Counted from the first letter of the stretch, positions 43,031 through 52,140 are shown. The stretch: 64,000 nt of DNA from UBA4744 sp963723165 (GCA_963723165.1 CAVRPP010000015.1:244188-308187), one strand, 5' to 3'. Program-made: numbers and translations. Notes: a model not told the origin generated them from the letters alone.

Positions 43031-43998
43031 CCACACCGGAGGCCGCCCTCGAATCAGAGCTGCTGTCGCTCACTTCCGACGGTCCCCGGGTCGTTGCCAT
43101 CGGTGGGGGACACGGATTGGCGCAGGCACTCGAAGCGGCCCTTTCCTACGCATCGCATGTCACGGCGGTCGTGACCGTCGGCGACGACGGTGGTTCTTCG
43201 GGCCGGTTGACCTCGACCCTGGAAATACCTCCACCCGGCGACATCCGCAAGTGTTTGTTGGCGTTGAGTCCGGAGCCCACCGTGTTCCGGGAACTGTTCG
43301 GGTATCGCTTCGATTCGACGGACGTAGCCGGCCACTCCCTCGGCAACTTGATGCTGGCGGCGCTCACCGAATTGATGGGTGACGATTTCGATGCTGCCGT
43401 CCGTGTCGCCTCCGGGATGCTCGGAACCGTCGGCCGCGTCGTGCCGGTTGCCCGAAAATCGCTGCACCTGCAAGCCGTCGTCGATGGGGTATTGATCGAT
43501 GGTCAGGCGGCCATAACCAAGTCTCGCGGCACTCTCTCGGAGTTGCGGCTGGTCCCCCCGGACCAACCTGCCAATCCCCATGCCATCGAGGCGGTTCTTT
43601 CCGCCGATCAGATCCTGATCGGGCCGGGCAGCCTCTTCACATCCGTGATAGCGACCCTGGCGGTACCCGGCATGGCTGAGGCGGTGCGAAACGCGCCGGG
43701 TCACATTGTCTTCATTGCCAATCTGGTGACCCAGGATGGTGAAACTCTCGGAATGACCTGTGCCGATCATGTCGAGGCGCTTCGCCGCGTGGGCGGCGTC
43801 GAGGTGGGCGGTACCATGGTTGCTCACCGGGGAGTGATCCCGATGGAAGGTCCTATCGAGCAGATCAGAGCCGACAAGGCCGAACTGGCCTCGCTGGGAT
43901 GGGATGTCGTTGAAGCGGACCTCGTCGACCTCCAGGCGGATTGGCCCCAACACGACCCGATCCGTTTGGGCCGGGTTCTTTCGCAGCTCAAGAACTGA
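43027..43998 (+). CDS. yvcK: Gluconeogenesis factor YvcK/CofD family protein
   Basis: A 323-residue Rossmann-type protein that binds UDP-sugars and is needed for envelope synthesis on gluconeogenic carbon in other Gram-positives. Visible are VVAIGGGHGLAQAL, VTVGDDGGSSGRL, PPPGDIRKCL, GHSLGNLMLAALTEL and LIGPGSLFTSV, all family signatures. The length is typical. In most Actinobacteria whiA follows; here pgk starts 20 nt after the stop, with no room for it. Confidence 0.93.
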   Translation: MTTPEAALESELLSLTSDGPRVVAIGGGHGLAQALEAALSYASHVTAVVTVGDDGGSSGRLTSTLEIPPPGDIRKCLLALSPEPTVFRELFGYRFDSTDVAGHSLGNLMLAALTELMGDDFDAAVRVASGMLGTVGRVVPVARKSLHLQAVVDGVLIDGQAAITKSRGTLSELRLVPPDQPANPHAIEAVLSADQILIGPGSLFTSVIATLAVPGMAEAVRNAPGHIVFIANLVTQDGETLGMTCADHVEALRRVGGVEVGGTMVAHRGVIPMEGPIEQIRADKAELASLGWDVVEADLVDLQADWPQHDPIRLGRVLSQLKN

Positions 43999-44017
43999 AC
44001 AGGACGGAGCAAAGAAC

Positions 44018-45199
44018 ATGAGTAAGTACCTAACACTCGCAGACGTCGACCCGACCGGAAAGCGGGTATTGGTGCGTTCGGATCTCAACGTGCCGATCTC
44101 GGCCGGGTCGGTTGCCGACGATTTTCGAATTCGGGCGAGTCTTCCCACGATCGCCAGCCTGCGGGATGCCGGAGCCACCGTGGTGGTGTGCAGTCACCTT
44201 GGCCGTCCAAAGGACCGCGAGCCTGAATTCCGGATGGATCCGGTCGCCGTTCGTCTTGGGGAAGTCGGTGGTTTCCGTGTCCGGAAACTCGATGCAGTCG
44301 TTGGAGACGAGGTTGAGGCTGCGGTCGCGGAGGCCGCCCCAGGCGATGTTCTGTTGCTCGAGAACACCAGATTCGAACCGGGGGAGAAGAAGAACGATGA
44401 GGCACTGGCGAAAGGCCTGGCCGCTCTCGCCGATCTGTTCGTTCTCGATGCTTTTGGCTCGGCTCACCGGGCCCATGCCTCGACGGTCGGGGTAACCGAC
44501 CATGTCCGTTCGGTGGCGGGCCCGCTGCTGGTCTCGGAGGTCGAAGCCCTCGGGTCCCTGCTCGCCGACCCGCCTCATCCTTTTACCGTGGTGTTGGGGG
44601 GAGCCAAGGTCTCCGACAAGCTCGGCGTCATCAAATCGCTGCTACCAAAGGTTGACCTCATGTTGATCGGAGGCGGCATGTGCTTCACTTTGCTGGCGGC
44701 GGAAGGCTACGAGATCGGGTCTTCGTTGGTAGAGGAAGACCGAATTGATGAGGTCCGGGAGGTCATGGCGTCGGCATGGGGCGACCGCATCCGTCTGCCG
44801 GATGACATTGTCGTCGCCGACCGGTTTGCAGCTGATGCCGGATCGAAGGTGGTGGATCGCAATTCCATTCCCGAAGACTGGATGGGCCTCGACATCGGGC
44901 CGAAGACGGCGGAGGTCTTCGCCGCCGCCATTCGCGGGTCGGGAGCGGTGTTCTGGAACGGCCCCATGGGCGTCTTCGAATGGGAACCCTTCCGGAGCGG
45001 CACCGAGGTCGTCGCCCGGGCGCTGACCGACCACCCGGGCTTCACGGTGGTTGGTGGGGGTGACTCGGTGGCGGCACTGCGCATGCTTGGCCTGGAGGGA
45101 GCGGTTTCTCATCTGTCGACCGGCGGAGGAGCCGGGCTGGAGATGCTGGAAGGCAAGACTCTGCCCGGGCTTGCGGCTTTGGAACGGTGGGCGCACTAG
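44018..45199 (+). CDS. pgk: Phosphoglycerate kinase
   Basis: Transfers the acyl phosphate of 1,3-bisphosphoglycerate to ADP in glycolysis. The 393-residue protein has the N-domain RSDLNVP and HLGRP, the LLLENTRFEPGEKKND segment, LGGAKVSDKLGV, and the C-domain nucleotide site FWNGPMGVFEW and VGGGDSVAA followed by STGGGAGLEMLEGKTLPG. ATG 44018 matches the family start MSKYLTLADVD; GACGGAGCAAAGAAC precedes it. The gap gene that commonly precedes pgk is absent. Confidence 0.97.
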   Translation: MSKYLTLADVDPTGKRVLVRSDLNVPISAGSVADDFRIRASLPTIASLRDAGATVVVCSHLGRPKDREPEFRMDPVAVRLGEVGGFRVRKLDAVVGDEVEAAVAEAAPGDVLLLENTRFEPGEKKNDEALAKGLAALADLFVLDAFGSAHRAHASTVGVTDHVRSVAGPLLVSEVEALGSLLADPPHPFTVVLGGAKVSDKLGVIKSLLPKVDLMLIGGGMCFTLLAAEGYEIGSSLVEEDRIDEVREVMASAWGDRIRLPDDIVVADRFAADAGSKVVDRNSIPEDWMGLDIGPKTAEVFAAAIRGSGAVFWNGPMGVFEWEPFRSGTEVVARALTDHPGFTVVGGGDSVAALRMLGLEGAVSHLSTGGGAGLEMLEGKTLPGLAALERWAH

Positions 45200-45441
45200 G
45201 CACTCAATCCGATCGGGAAACGCCTGCGGTCCGGTTCAACCGGCCGGCCCCGGGATCTCGGTGACTCCCACCGATTGCTGATCGGGTGGTCGGACATGGA
45301 AATATCGCCCGGCAGGCTCGGCAGTTGGCGGCCGGCGAAGCGCTGAAGCCCGTGAGCGATAGCGTTGGTGGATGATCCTGAGCGCCGGAATCGGTGGCCG
45401 TCCGTGCCGCTACTCTGACGGGCAGAAACCCAGGAGAGAGC

Positions 45442-46209
45442 ATGACCAGGAAGAGTCTCATCGTCGGAAACTGGAAAATGAACAGCAACCACCTGGAAGC
45501 GATCCAGATGGTGCAGAAGTTGCACTACCGCCTCGATCCCGCCGACTACGACCGGGTCGACGTAGGGGTGGCACCACCGTTCACGTCGCTTCGCTCGGTG
45601 CAGACGGTCATCGAGGTCGATCACATGCGTATTCAGCTCGCCGCTCAAAACACGCACTTCGAAGAGAAGGGTGCTTACACCGGCGAAGTAGCGCCGGGCA
45701 TGCTGGCCAAACTGTCGGTCGATTTCGTGATTGTCGGCCATTCCGAAAGGCGCCAGATCTTTGGCGAGACGGACGACTGGGTGAACCGCAAAGCGAAGGT
45801 TGTCTTCGCCCATGAGATGACGCCCATCGTGTGCGTGGGCGAAACGCTCGAGGAACGGGAAGCCGGCAGCGCTTTCGATCGGGTCGGATCGCAGATCCAG
45901 TTGAGCCTCGCGGGTTTGTCGGCCGAGCAGATTGCATCGGGGGTCGTGGCGTATGAGCCCATTTGGGCGATCGGCACCGGGCGTACCGCGGATCCTGCAG
46001 ACGCTCAGGAGATGATCGAGTTCATTCGGGGCCGGCTGAGCGAGCAGTGGGGTAGTGCCGCCGAGAGCACTCGTATTCTCTACGGAGGCTCGGTGAACCC
46101 TGGAAACATCGGCGCGATCATGGCCAAAAAGGACATCGACGGGGGCTTGGTCGGTGGTGCTTCCCTTGATCCCGATACGTTTGCTTCTGTCGTGCGCTAT
46201 TGGATCTGA
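45442..46209 (+). CDS. tpiA: Triosephosphate isomerase
   Basis: Interconverts dihydroxyacetone phosphate and glyceraldehyde 3-phosphate. The 255-residue TIM barrel has IVGNWKMN with the catalytic Lys, the His in VGHSERRQIFGE, the catalytic Glu in AYEPIWAIGTGR and the phosphate-binding YGGSVNPGN and GGLVGGASL. CAGGAGAGAGC gives a strong ribosome binding site at ATG 45442. A 240-nt gap separates it from pgk, so it may have its own promoter, but none is convincing. Confidence 0.97.
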   Translation: MTRKSLIVGNWKMNSNHLEAIQMVQKLHYRLDPADYDRVDVGVAPPFTSLRSVQTVIEVDHMRIQLAAQNTHFEEKGAYTGEVAPGMLAKLSVDFVIVGHSERRQIFGETDDWVNRKAKVVFAHEMTPIVCVGETLEEREAGSAFDRVGSQIQLSLAGLSAEQIASGVVAYEPIWAIGTGRTADPADAQEMIEFIRGRLSEQWGSAAESTRILYGGSVNPGNIGAIMAKKDIDGGLVGGASLDPDTFASVVRYWI

Positions 46210-46245
46210 CGGGCGAGAAGAGATACGAGAGACGAGGGAATTCCC

Positions 46246-46989
46246 ATGACTTACACACTGGTACTGCTTCGCCACGGCGAAAGCGTCTGGAACAAAGCGA
46301 ACCTCTTCACCGGCTGGACCGATGTGCCGCTCTCGGAGAAGGGAATCGAAGAGGCGAAGGCGGCCGGACGACTTCTCCGCGAAGACGGGTACACCTTCGA
46401 CGCCGTCCACACTTCGCTGCAGGTGCGCGCCATCGACACGGCCAACCTCGCTCTCGACGAGATGGAACTCGCCTGGCTGCCGGTCACCCGCCATTGGCGC
46501 CTCAACGAACGCCACTACGGGGCATTGCAGGGCCTGAACAAGAAGGAGACCGCCGACAAGTATGGCAAGGAGCAGGTTTTCGAATGGAGGCGCAGCTACG
46601 ACACCCCGCCGCCTGCTCTCGAGCCGGAAGATGAGCGCCATCCTCGTCACGACCGCCGCTACGCCGACCTGGCCCCCGACGTGCTTCCGGCCACCGAGTG
46701 CCTGAAGGATGTCGTTGCCCGGATGTTGCCGTATTGGCACGATTGGATGGTTCCGCATATCCGGGCGGGGAAGCGGCTGCTAGTAGCGGCACACGGCAAT
46801 AGCCTGCGGGCATTGGTCAAACATCTCGACGGAATCTCTGACGAAGAGATACCCGCATTGAATATTCCTACCGGTATTCCACTTGTGTATGAGCTTGATG
46901 ATGGTTTTAACCGCCTGAACAGTTACTATCTAGGTGATCCCGAGGCAGCCGCCCGGGCTGCCGAGGCGGTAGCAAAACAGGCAGGCTGA
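46246..46989 (+). CDS. gpmA: 2,3-bisphosphoglycerate-dependent phosphoglycerate mutase
   Basis: Interconverts 3- and 2-phosphoglycerate through a phospho-histidine. The 247-residue protein has LLRHGESVWNKANLFTGW with the nucleophilic His, ERHYGALQGLNK with the catalytic Glu, and VAAHGNSLRALVKHLDG with the second His. It lies 37 nt after tpiA, extending the glycolytic operon. Length and motifs are fully normal. Confidence 0.96.
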   Translation: MTYTLVLLRHGESVWNKANLFTGWTDVPLSEKGIEEAKAAGRLLREDGYTFDAVHTSLQVRAIDTANLALDEMELAWLPVTRHWRLNERHYGALQGLNKKETADKYGKEQVFEWRRSYDTPPPALEPEDERHPRHDRRYADLAPDVLPATECLKDVVARMLPYWHDWMVPHIRAGKRLLVAAHGNSLRALVKHLDGISDEEIPALNIPTGIPLVYELDDGFNRLNSYYLGDPEAAARAAEAVAKQAG

Positions 46990-46999
46990 CCGGAGGAGT

Positions 47000-47029
47000 T
47001 TGACCGGTGGCGGTTTCCCCGGTCATACT
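47000..47029 (+). promoter_or_regulatory. Putative promoter of secG
   Basis: TTGACC at 47000-47005, an 18-nt spacer and CATACT at 47024-47029, placed 54 nt before the secG start. This is among the better -35/-10 matches in the window. Confidence 0.5.
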
Positions 47030-47083
47030 TGCTCGATTCATTCGGACCGCCGCGTTCACGTGCGGCGGCGACCTGGAGAAACG

Positions 47084-47329
47084 ATGGAAATATTTACCAC
47101 CATCATCGTCGTCCTACACGTCATCGTGTCGTTGGCGCTCATCGTGCTGATCCTGCTGCACGCAGGCCGGGGCGGCGGGATGTCGGATCTCTTTGGCGGT
47201 GGCATGGGTCCGGCTGCTGCCATGAGCGGCTCGACTGTCGTAGAACGGAACCTGGACCGTCTGACCGTCGTCACTGCGGTGACATTCGCACTGACAACCA
47301 TGTTGCTTTCCTGGCTCCTCGGGCGCTGA
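47084..47329 (+). CDS. secG: Protein translocase subunit SecG
   Basis: An 81-residue membrane subunit of the SecYEG channel. Two membrane helices (about 5-25 and 58-78) flank the conserved cytoplasmic loop GRGGGMSDLFGGGM. CTGGAGAAACG precedes the ATG at 47084. secG after tpiA/gpmA matches the common actinobacterial order pgk-tpi-secG, here with gpmA inserted. It is followed after 13 nt by an exported solute-binding protein. Confidence 0.92.
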   Translation: MEIFTTIIVVLHVIVSLALIVLILLHAGRGGGMSDLFGGGMGPAAAMSGSTVVERNLDRLTVVTAVTFALTTMLLSWLLGR

Positions 47330-47342
47330 CGCGCTGCACCTA

Positions 47343-49160
47343 GTGGGTGCCCACGCTCGTCCAGGATCTTCTCAGCCCCGGCGATTAGGCCGGATCTGGC
47401 TGGCCCTGGCCGCACTAGTCGCCCTGGCCGCCGGGGTGTGGGCGCTGAATGCCGATCAGGCCCCCGTCGAGACGACGGTGACTACGGTCGGGGCGACGAT
47501 CGCTCCCACCTCGACGACTTCGTCGACGACGACTGAGCCGGTTGTGGTCGTGAAACCCTACGGGGGTGTTGTCACGATCGGGGTCACCTCAGAGCCCATC
47601 ACCCTGAATCCGTTTCTCGAAGGGGGCGCCTCTGAGGTGCTGCATCTGATCGGCCGGACGGTGTGGGCCGGCGCCGTCGCTTTGGATGGCACGACCCTCG
47701 ATCCGGTCCCGGTCCTGCTGGCTGAATTGCCCACCCAGGACAACGGTGGCCTGGTGCAGAACGAAGACGGCACGGTCACGGTCACCTATCGGCTAGATCC
47801 TGAGGCGAAGTGGGACGACGGCTCGCCTGTTACGGGAGCCGATTTCGAGTTCACTTACGCCCTGGCCACCGATTCGGCGCTTCCGATCCGGCCCGAGGTG
47901 AAGTCCCTTTACTCGTTGATCGTAGAGGATTCACTGCGCACCGAAACCGGCACTGTCACCTTCGATCTCGCCGGGCCCTCCCTCGCCTATTTGGATATTT
48001 TTTCGATTGTGGTTCCGGGAGATCAGGTCGGGCAGAGCGACTTCGTCAATGATTGGAACGACCGGTTCTGGATGAGTGCGGGTCCGTTCGAGTTCGGTGA
48101 ATGGCTGCCGGGTGAGTGGATCACGATGAACCGGAACGACGAGTACTGGAAGGTCGACGGCGAGACCGGCCAGGTCTTGCCCTATCTGGATCACCTAGTG
48201 TTTGAGGTAGCCACCGCAGCAGGTGGGACCGTGGCCGGCTTCCAAACCGGAGCATTCGACGTCGTGGCGGTGCCACCCGACGTGACCGTCATCTCTGAAC
48301 TCCAGGCTTTGGAAGGAGTGGAGGTGCAGATTGGGTCGGGACCGGCGTGGGAGCATCTCAGCTTCCAGTTCGGTGCAGGGCGGTTCGAACGGAATCCCAA
48401 TTCATTGAACGAGTTCCTGGCCTACCGCCGCGCGGTGGCGCACGCCGTCGATCGTGAAGAGATCGCCTCGGCCGTGTCCGGCGGCCTGCTTCCAGCGTTG
48501 GACTCTGCTTTGTCGGTGATGTGGCCCGCCTCTGCCTCCGCCGGCTGGTCAGAGTACGGCCGAGACCCGGAACGTGCCGCCGGGTTGCTCGAGGAGCTGC
48601 GGGCGGGCAACGAAATATCGATCCCCCGGGCGGTATTGACGATCAACAACACACCGGAGCGCGCGACCGCCTCTTCGGAAATCGGATCTAGGTTCGCCGA
48701 CGCCGCTATCGCTCTCGAGATCAAACCTCCCGAGGAGACCGGAGTGTATTTCCTGGAGACGATCGGTCCGGGACAATTCGATCTGGCCGAGTGGTCCTGG
48801 GTGCCCACCGTCGGTCCTTCCGGGGCGGTGGCCGACCTACGGCGCTGGTTCTTGCAGATCCCTGAGGCAGGCGGTTCCAACTTCACTCGCTGGCCGGGCT
48901 CGGCGGACGGGCCGGACGAGGATGTGGTCCGATTGACGGAACTCCTCGACGGCATAGCCGTCGAAATGGATCTCGAGCGTGTGCGGACCATGCTGAGCGA
49001 GATCGAGACCCTCATGGCCGACCTGGTCGTCACGCTTCCGCTGTACGCAGAGCTCAACGCCGGGGCCGTGCACCTCGACGCGGTAGGCGGCTATCTGCAT
49101 TCGATCGTCCCCGGCGGTGACACCTGGAACGCCGCCGCTTGGTACCGAACCGACGGATGA
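47343..49160 (+). CDS. ABC transporter solute-binding protein, family 5 (peptide/oligopeptide type)
   Basis: A 605-residue exported protein. The N-terminal hydrophobic segment (about 17-35) has no lipobox Cys, so it is either a signal peptide or an uncleaved anchor. A Thr-rich linker (to about 65) leads to the SBP_bac_5 domain, with LEGGASEVLHLIGRTVW at the start, WDDGSPVTGADFEFTY as signature, and FRRAVAHAVDRE-type AYRRAVAHAVDREEI. No permease or ATPase genes are adjacent, so the transporter partners must lie elsewhere. It starts at GTG 13 nt after secG. Confidence 0.85.
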   Translation: MGAHARPGSSQPRRLGRIWLALAALVALAAGVWALNADQAPVETTVTTVGATIAPTSTTSSTTTEPVVVVKPYGGVVTIGVTSEPITLNPFLEGGASEVLHLIGRTVWAGAVALDGTTLDPVPVLLAELPTQDNGGLVQNEDGTVTVTYRLDPEAKWDDGSPVTGADFEFTYALATDSALPIRPEVKSLYSLIVEDSLRTETGTVTFDLAGPSLAYLDIFSIVVPGDQVGQSDFVNDWNDRFWMSAGPFEFGEWLPGEWITMNRNDEYWKVDGETGQVLPYLDHLVFEVATAAGGTVAGFQTGAFDVVAVPPDVTVISELQALEGVEVQIGSGPAWEHLSFQFGAGRFERNPNSLNEFLAYRRAVAHAVDREEIASAVSGGLLPALDSALSVMWPASASAGWSEYGRDPERAAGLLEELRAGNEISIPRAVLTINNTPERATASSEIGSRFADAAIALEIKPPEETGVYFLETIGPGQFDLAEWSWVPTVGPSGAVADLRRWFLQIPEAGGSNFTRWPGSADGPDEDVVRLTELLDGIAVEMDLERVRTMLSEIETLMADLVVTLPLYAELNAGAVHLDAVGGYLHSIVPGGDTWNAAAWYRTDG

Positions 49161-49189
49161 GGCGGTTCTGGCAGCCAAACGGCGGTGGG

Positions 49190-49195
49190 TATACT
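49190..49195 (+). promoter_or_regulatory. -10 box of tRNA-Leu(GAG)
   Basis: TATACT ends 11 nt before the tRNA. The -35 region 18 nt upstream (TTCTGG) is weak. Confidence 0.5.
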
Positions 49196-49206
49196 CCCGT
49201 CGCTAC

Positions 49207-49294
<88 letters not shown>

Positions 49295-49297
49295 ATA

Positions 49298-49330
49298 GAA
49301 CCCCAGGTCACAAGCCTGGGGTTCCTCTTT
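49298..49330 (+). terminator. Intrinsic terminator of tRNA-Leu(GAG)
   Basis: A perfect 10-bp stem (GAACCCCAGG with CCTGGGGTTC), loop TCACAAG, then CTCTTTT. Stem and loop resemble the two hairpins at 59845 and 61782, suggesting those were copied from a similar tRNA trailer. Confidence 0.85.
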
Positions 49331-49557
49331 TGGTCGATACCGCCGGTGGGCCGAAAACCGCGATGTTTGCATGATGTTCGCATTTTGCTGGAAATGGTCC
49401 CCGCGCGACAAAGCCCCGGTGCCGGGTTTCGAGGTGCTTGATAGGGCAACCGCGAAAGGTCCGACACCAGGACAGATTTCAGGTTAACCCCAGGTTGATC
49501 TCGCGATCACCTTGGAAGGTATGGCGATTACCACCCCGGAATCGTCGTGAACAACCT

Positions 49558-50310
49558 ATGGCGTGGCTTTCCTGGCGTTCGATGGACTTTTGGCAGTTCC
49601 TAGGGACCATGTGGCCCCTATCCGGCGCACAAGTGATTCCATATTTTGGCGATAAGCGACGCAAGGGTGGCGGAATGGCGGTATGGATAGCCGATTCGGT
49701 GGTAGGAGATCAGAACAAGTGCGGCGACATGCACCAGCATTCGCCCAGTTACTTCACCCACCCCCATTGCGGAAGTTTCAACGTCACGTTTGAATCACCA
49801 ACGCAAACCCACTGCAACGAGTGCGGACGAAACTGGTACTACACCTGCAAGGACTGCGGGAGCGACAACGGCTACTTCGTTGATCCCGACCGGACCGGCT
49901 ACATCGCACCGCTCTACTTCTGTATCCCTGAGAACACCGTAAAGCAGCACCTGCATGTGACCGGCGAACCCACACGCAGGCAGGCGAAGAAGAAGCGTCA
50001 CCCGGTGCAACCTGTGCAGCCGGGACCGTCGCAACAAGCCCGGGCGCATCGGTCCAAGTTCTCCGGGAAATTCGCAGAAGCATCTGCCTATTTTTGGGCA
50101 TTCTTCGCCTTCGGCGTGTTCGCCGTGATCATCGTGGCGAGCGTGGACCCCGACGCCAGTGGGGATTTGTTCTGGGGCACCTTCTCTGTGGGCGGACTGA
50201 TCGGACTGTTCCTTACCCGAACGGCAATGCGACGATCGTCGAGGCGGGGGTGGTTCCTGGTAATCGCCGCGTTGATCCTGGCAGCGTTCTTGCTATTCAC
50301 CATCGAATAG
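49558..50310 (+). CDS. Hypothetical zinc-ribbon protein with C-terminal membrane helices
   Basis: About 250 residues. CNECGRNWYYTCKDCG forms a CxxC...CxxC zinc ribbon near the middle, followed by a basic linker rich in Gln and Pro and by two to three hydrophobic helices at the C-terminus. No enzyme motif is visible. The start is uncertain: ATG 49558 and ATG 49675 (preceded by a purine-rich AAGGGTGGCGGA) are both possible, while the open frame begins at TTG 49438. Codon choice is less GC-biased than in the core genes. First gene after the tRNA attachment site; I do not recognise the family. Confidence 0.5.
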   Translation: MAWLSWRSMDFWQFLGTMWPLSGAQVIPYFGDKRRKGGGMAVWIADSVVGDQNKCGDMHQHSPSYFTHPHCGSFNVTFESPTQTHCNECGRNWYYTCKDCGSDNGYFVDPDRTGYIAPLYFCIPENTVKQHLHVTGEPTRRQAKKKRHPVQPVQPGPSQQARAHRSKFSGKFAEASAYFWAFFAFGVFAVIIVASVDPDASGDLFWGTFSVGGLIGLFLTRTAMRRSSRRGWFLVIAALILAAFLLFTIE

Positions 50311-50316
50311 GTCACG

Positions 50317-50559
50317 GTGTCCGCGGGTGGGATGTGGTCTACTTTTACGGTGACCAACCTCAAGGACTTCCCGCCGGTCTTGAACTCCGCTCAAGTCGCC
50401 GAGATACTTTCCCTCCCATCCAACAGAACCGTGCAGCACCTAGTCCGCACCGGCCGGCTCCCCGCCTACCGGATTCCCGGTGTCCGCCGCTACTGGTTCT
50501 TCCGGGATGAGATCACCGCCTGGCTGGAGTCGGACGAACCCAGCGTGAGCCTTGATTGA
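50317..50559 (+). CDS. Excisionase-family DNA-binding protein (HTH_17/MerR-like)
   Basis: An 80-residue protein with a winged helix-turn-helix of the excisionase type: LNSAQVAEILSLPSNRTVQHLVRTGRL for the recognition unit (two helices), then PAYRIPGVRRYWFF for the wing and ITAWLES for the last helix. Such proteins control excision of integrated elements or act as small regulators. It lies 1 kb from the tRNA attachment site, the usual place for a recombination directionality factor, but no integrase accompanies it. GTG 50317 and ATG 50332 are both possible starts. Confidence 0.75.
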   Translation: MSAGGMWSTFTVTNLKDFPPVLNSAQVAEILSLPSNRTVQHLVRTGRLPAYRIPGVRRYWFFRDEITAWLESDEPSVSLD

Positions 50560-50593
50560 ATGCCCCTTTGTCAGTCGGCCTACTTTTCGTGCA

Positions 50594-50941
50594 CTACCCG
50601 GGCGGGGAATCGAAGCTTTCGTAGGTCTCGGGGAATGCTGCCGTTGTCCCCTTTGACAGCGCACACGAGTGTTCCGCTTCCGCAAACCATGCGTTCTCCA
50701 AGTCATCGCCCGTCCTAATTTCACCCTCATCAAGCCGAAGCGCCAACATATTGACAACGCACGCCTTGACTTCTACCTGGGTGATGACGTTTCCCTCGAG
50801 AATCCCCGTTCGTAGCTCGAGTTCGTCAACCGCACCCCGCCAGAGGGTGAAGAGGACAAGGGTGGCGACTGCCAGCAGGGTCACAAGGATGGGTGAGAAT
50901 TCATCCCATTTCTCTTTGGTTGTCATTTCATAACGTGCCAC
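50594..50941 (-). CDS. Small single-span membrane protein, unknown function
   Basis: A 115-residue protein with a cytoplasmic N-terminus (MARYEMTTKEKWDEF), one membrane helix (about 18-36) and an outer acidic domain with two Cys (ACVVN, HSCALS) that could form a disulfide. GTG 50941 is chosen because CGGAGG lies 8 nt before it. No similarity recognised. It is oriented against its neighbours in the island. Confidence 0.5.
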   Translation of the reverse strand: MARYEMTTKEKWDEFSPILVTLLAVATLVLFTLWRGAVDELELRTGILEGNVITQVEVKACVVNMLALRLDEGEIRTGDDLENAWFAEAEHSCALSKGTTAAFPETYESFDSPPG

Positions 50942-50954
50942 TTGGCGACCTCCG

Positions 50955-51242
50955 ATGAAGCATTCGGGCGCTTTCGCGAGTTGCCAACGCTACATGTCAC
51001 CACCAGCAGCTAGACCTGGTTCCGTGTCTTGTGTTCCGATCCCCGACCCGCACCGCCAGATCCTCGACCTACTCCGCAACGGCCCCCAACACCAGACCAA
51101 CCTCGAGGAAACCACCGGCACCGATCTGACCGGCCCGGTCGCAGAGCTACGGGATTGGGGGTGGGTGTTCGGTGACCTGGAGCTGTCCGGGGTGGGTTGG
51201 TATCACGCCGGCCTTCGGGCGGGCGGCATCCTCCACTCGTAA
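50955..51242 (+). CDS. Small hypothetical protein with winged-helix-like segment
   Basis: 95 residues if translation begins at ATG 50955; a GTG at 51024 would give about 72 residues and a more natural start. HRQILDLLRNGPQHQTNLEETTG and GPVAELRDWGWVFGD look like the two helices and wing of a small winged helix. No ribosome binding site is convincing. I cannot assign a function. Confidence 0.35.
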   Translation: MKHSGAFASCQRYMSPPAARPGSVSCVPIPDPHRQILDLLRNGPQHQTNLEETTGTDLTGPVAELRDWGWVFGDLELSGVGWYHAGLRAGGILHS

Positions 51243-51322
51243 CCGGTTGGTTCCTTCAGCGCAGCATCCCCGCTGCCGATGGACACTCTGGAGGTCCCCG
51301 ACCCACTCTGGAGGGTTTCCTG

Positions 51323-51982
51323 ATGAAGGCAAGACTCGTACTCGGTGCCGCTGCCCTCGTAGGTCTTGTCGCCTGCGGGTCGGTGGTAGAAGCCGACCAA
51401 GGTGCAGATACTCCTCAGGCCACCACCACGGTCCTCGAGAGCGAAGCCGGAACAACGACAACCACTGCCGCAACCACGACTACCAAAGCGCCGACCACCA
51501 CCACGACGCTGCCACCGACAACCACCACCACCCTGCCCATCATCGCAGAGGGCGTCTACATCGTGCCCGACGAACTCGCCTACGGTGTCTACCGGCACAC
51601 CAGCTACATGGCGCGCCTCGACGAAAGCCTGGACATCATCGACAACGATCTCGTCTTCGGAGAGGAAGGGTTTGGGCTCATGGTCGTCCTGGAAGGCGAC
51701 GCATATGTCGAGATCTCCGGCGAAGCGATCCTCTATGACGAGCTCGGACCCGTAGACCCGGTCCTGCTCGGATTCACCAACGGGCGCTACGTCGTCAACT
51801 ACGACATCCAGCCAGGCCGATACAGGGTCACAGCAGAAGGCGACAGAAGCGCCTACTGGGCACGTCTTGACGAGACCCTCGACATCATCGACAACGATCT
51901 CGGAGACGGACAACGCATCGTCATCGTCGAAGAAACTGACTTCGCCTTAGAGATCTCCGGGACGATCGAACCACTCCCATAG
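51323..51982 (+). CDS. Lipoprotein with Thr-rich linker and two tandem beta domains
   Basis: A 219-residue secreted protein. The signal peptide ends in lipobox LVAC (Cys 20), followed by a low-complexity Thr/Ala linker of about 45 residues. Then come two repeats of about 75 residues, each with G-Y-V/I-V, a central Y-R-x-T and the identical end LDIIDNDL (SYMARLDESLDIIDNDL and AYWARLDETLDIIDNDL). The repeats suggest internal duplication of a small beta fold that may bind a ligand on the cell surface. TGGAGGGTTTCCTG precedes ATG 51323. Family not recognised. Confidence 0.65.
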   Translation: MKARLVLGAAALVGLVACGSVVEADQGADTPQATTTVLESEAGTTTTTAATTTTKAPTTTTTLPPTTTTTLPIIAEGVYIVPDELAYGVYRHTSYMARLDESLDIIDNDLVFGEEGFGLMVVLEGDAYVEISGEAILYDELGPVDPVLLGFTNGRYVVNYDIQPGRYRVTAEGDRSAYWARLDETLDIIDNDLGDGQRIVIVEETDFALEISGTIEPLP

Positions 51983-52140
51983 CCAACAGGTGTGACGCAG
52001 GGTACATCTGAAACGAGAGACACCCGCCCCTGGGCCGCCATGTTGCCGGCGGCCGGAGCGGGGGGTCTCCCGGTTTGGCCGAACCCCTAGGCGGCGAGGA
52101 AAGGAAGTCGCCCACCACCCTGGGTTTCGGCACATAGTCC

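Noticed and set aside
45196..46758. 520-codon minus frame over tpiA and gpmA
   Set aside because: Complete, well-conserved glycolytic genes occupy the + strand; the antisense translation shows no family features.
49438..49557. Upstream extension of the zinc-ribbon protein from TTG 49438
   Set aside because: No ribosome binding site and a basic, low-complexity translation unlike the rest of the protein.
51440..51540. ACC/ACG-rich repeat as a CRISPR or satellite array
   Set aside because: It encodes the Thr-rich stalk of a lipoprotein; units are irregular and there are no spacers.
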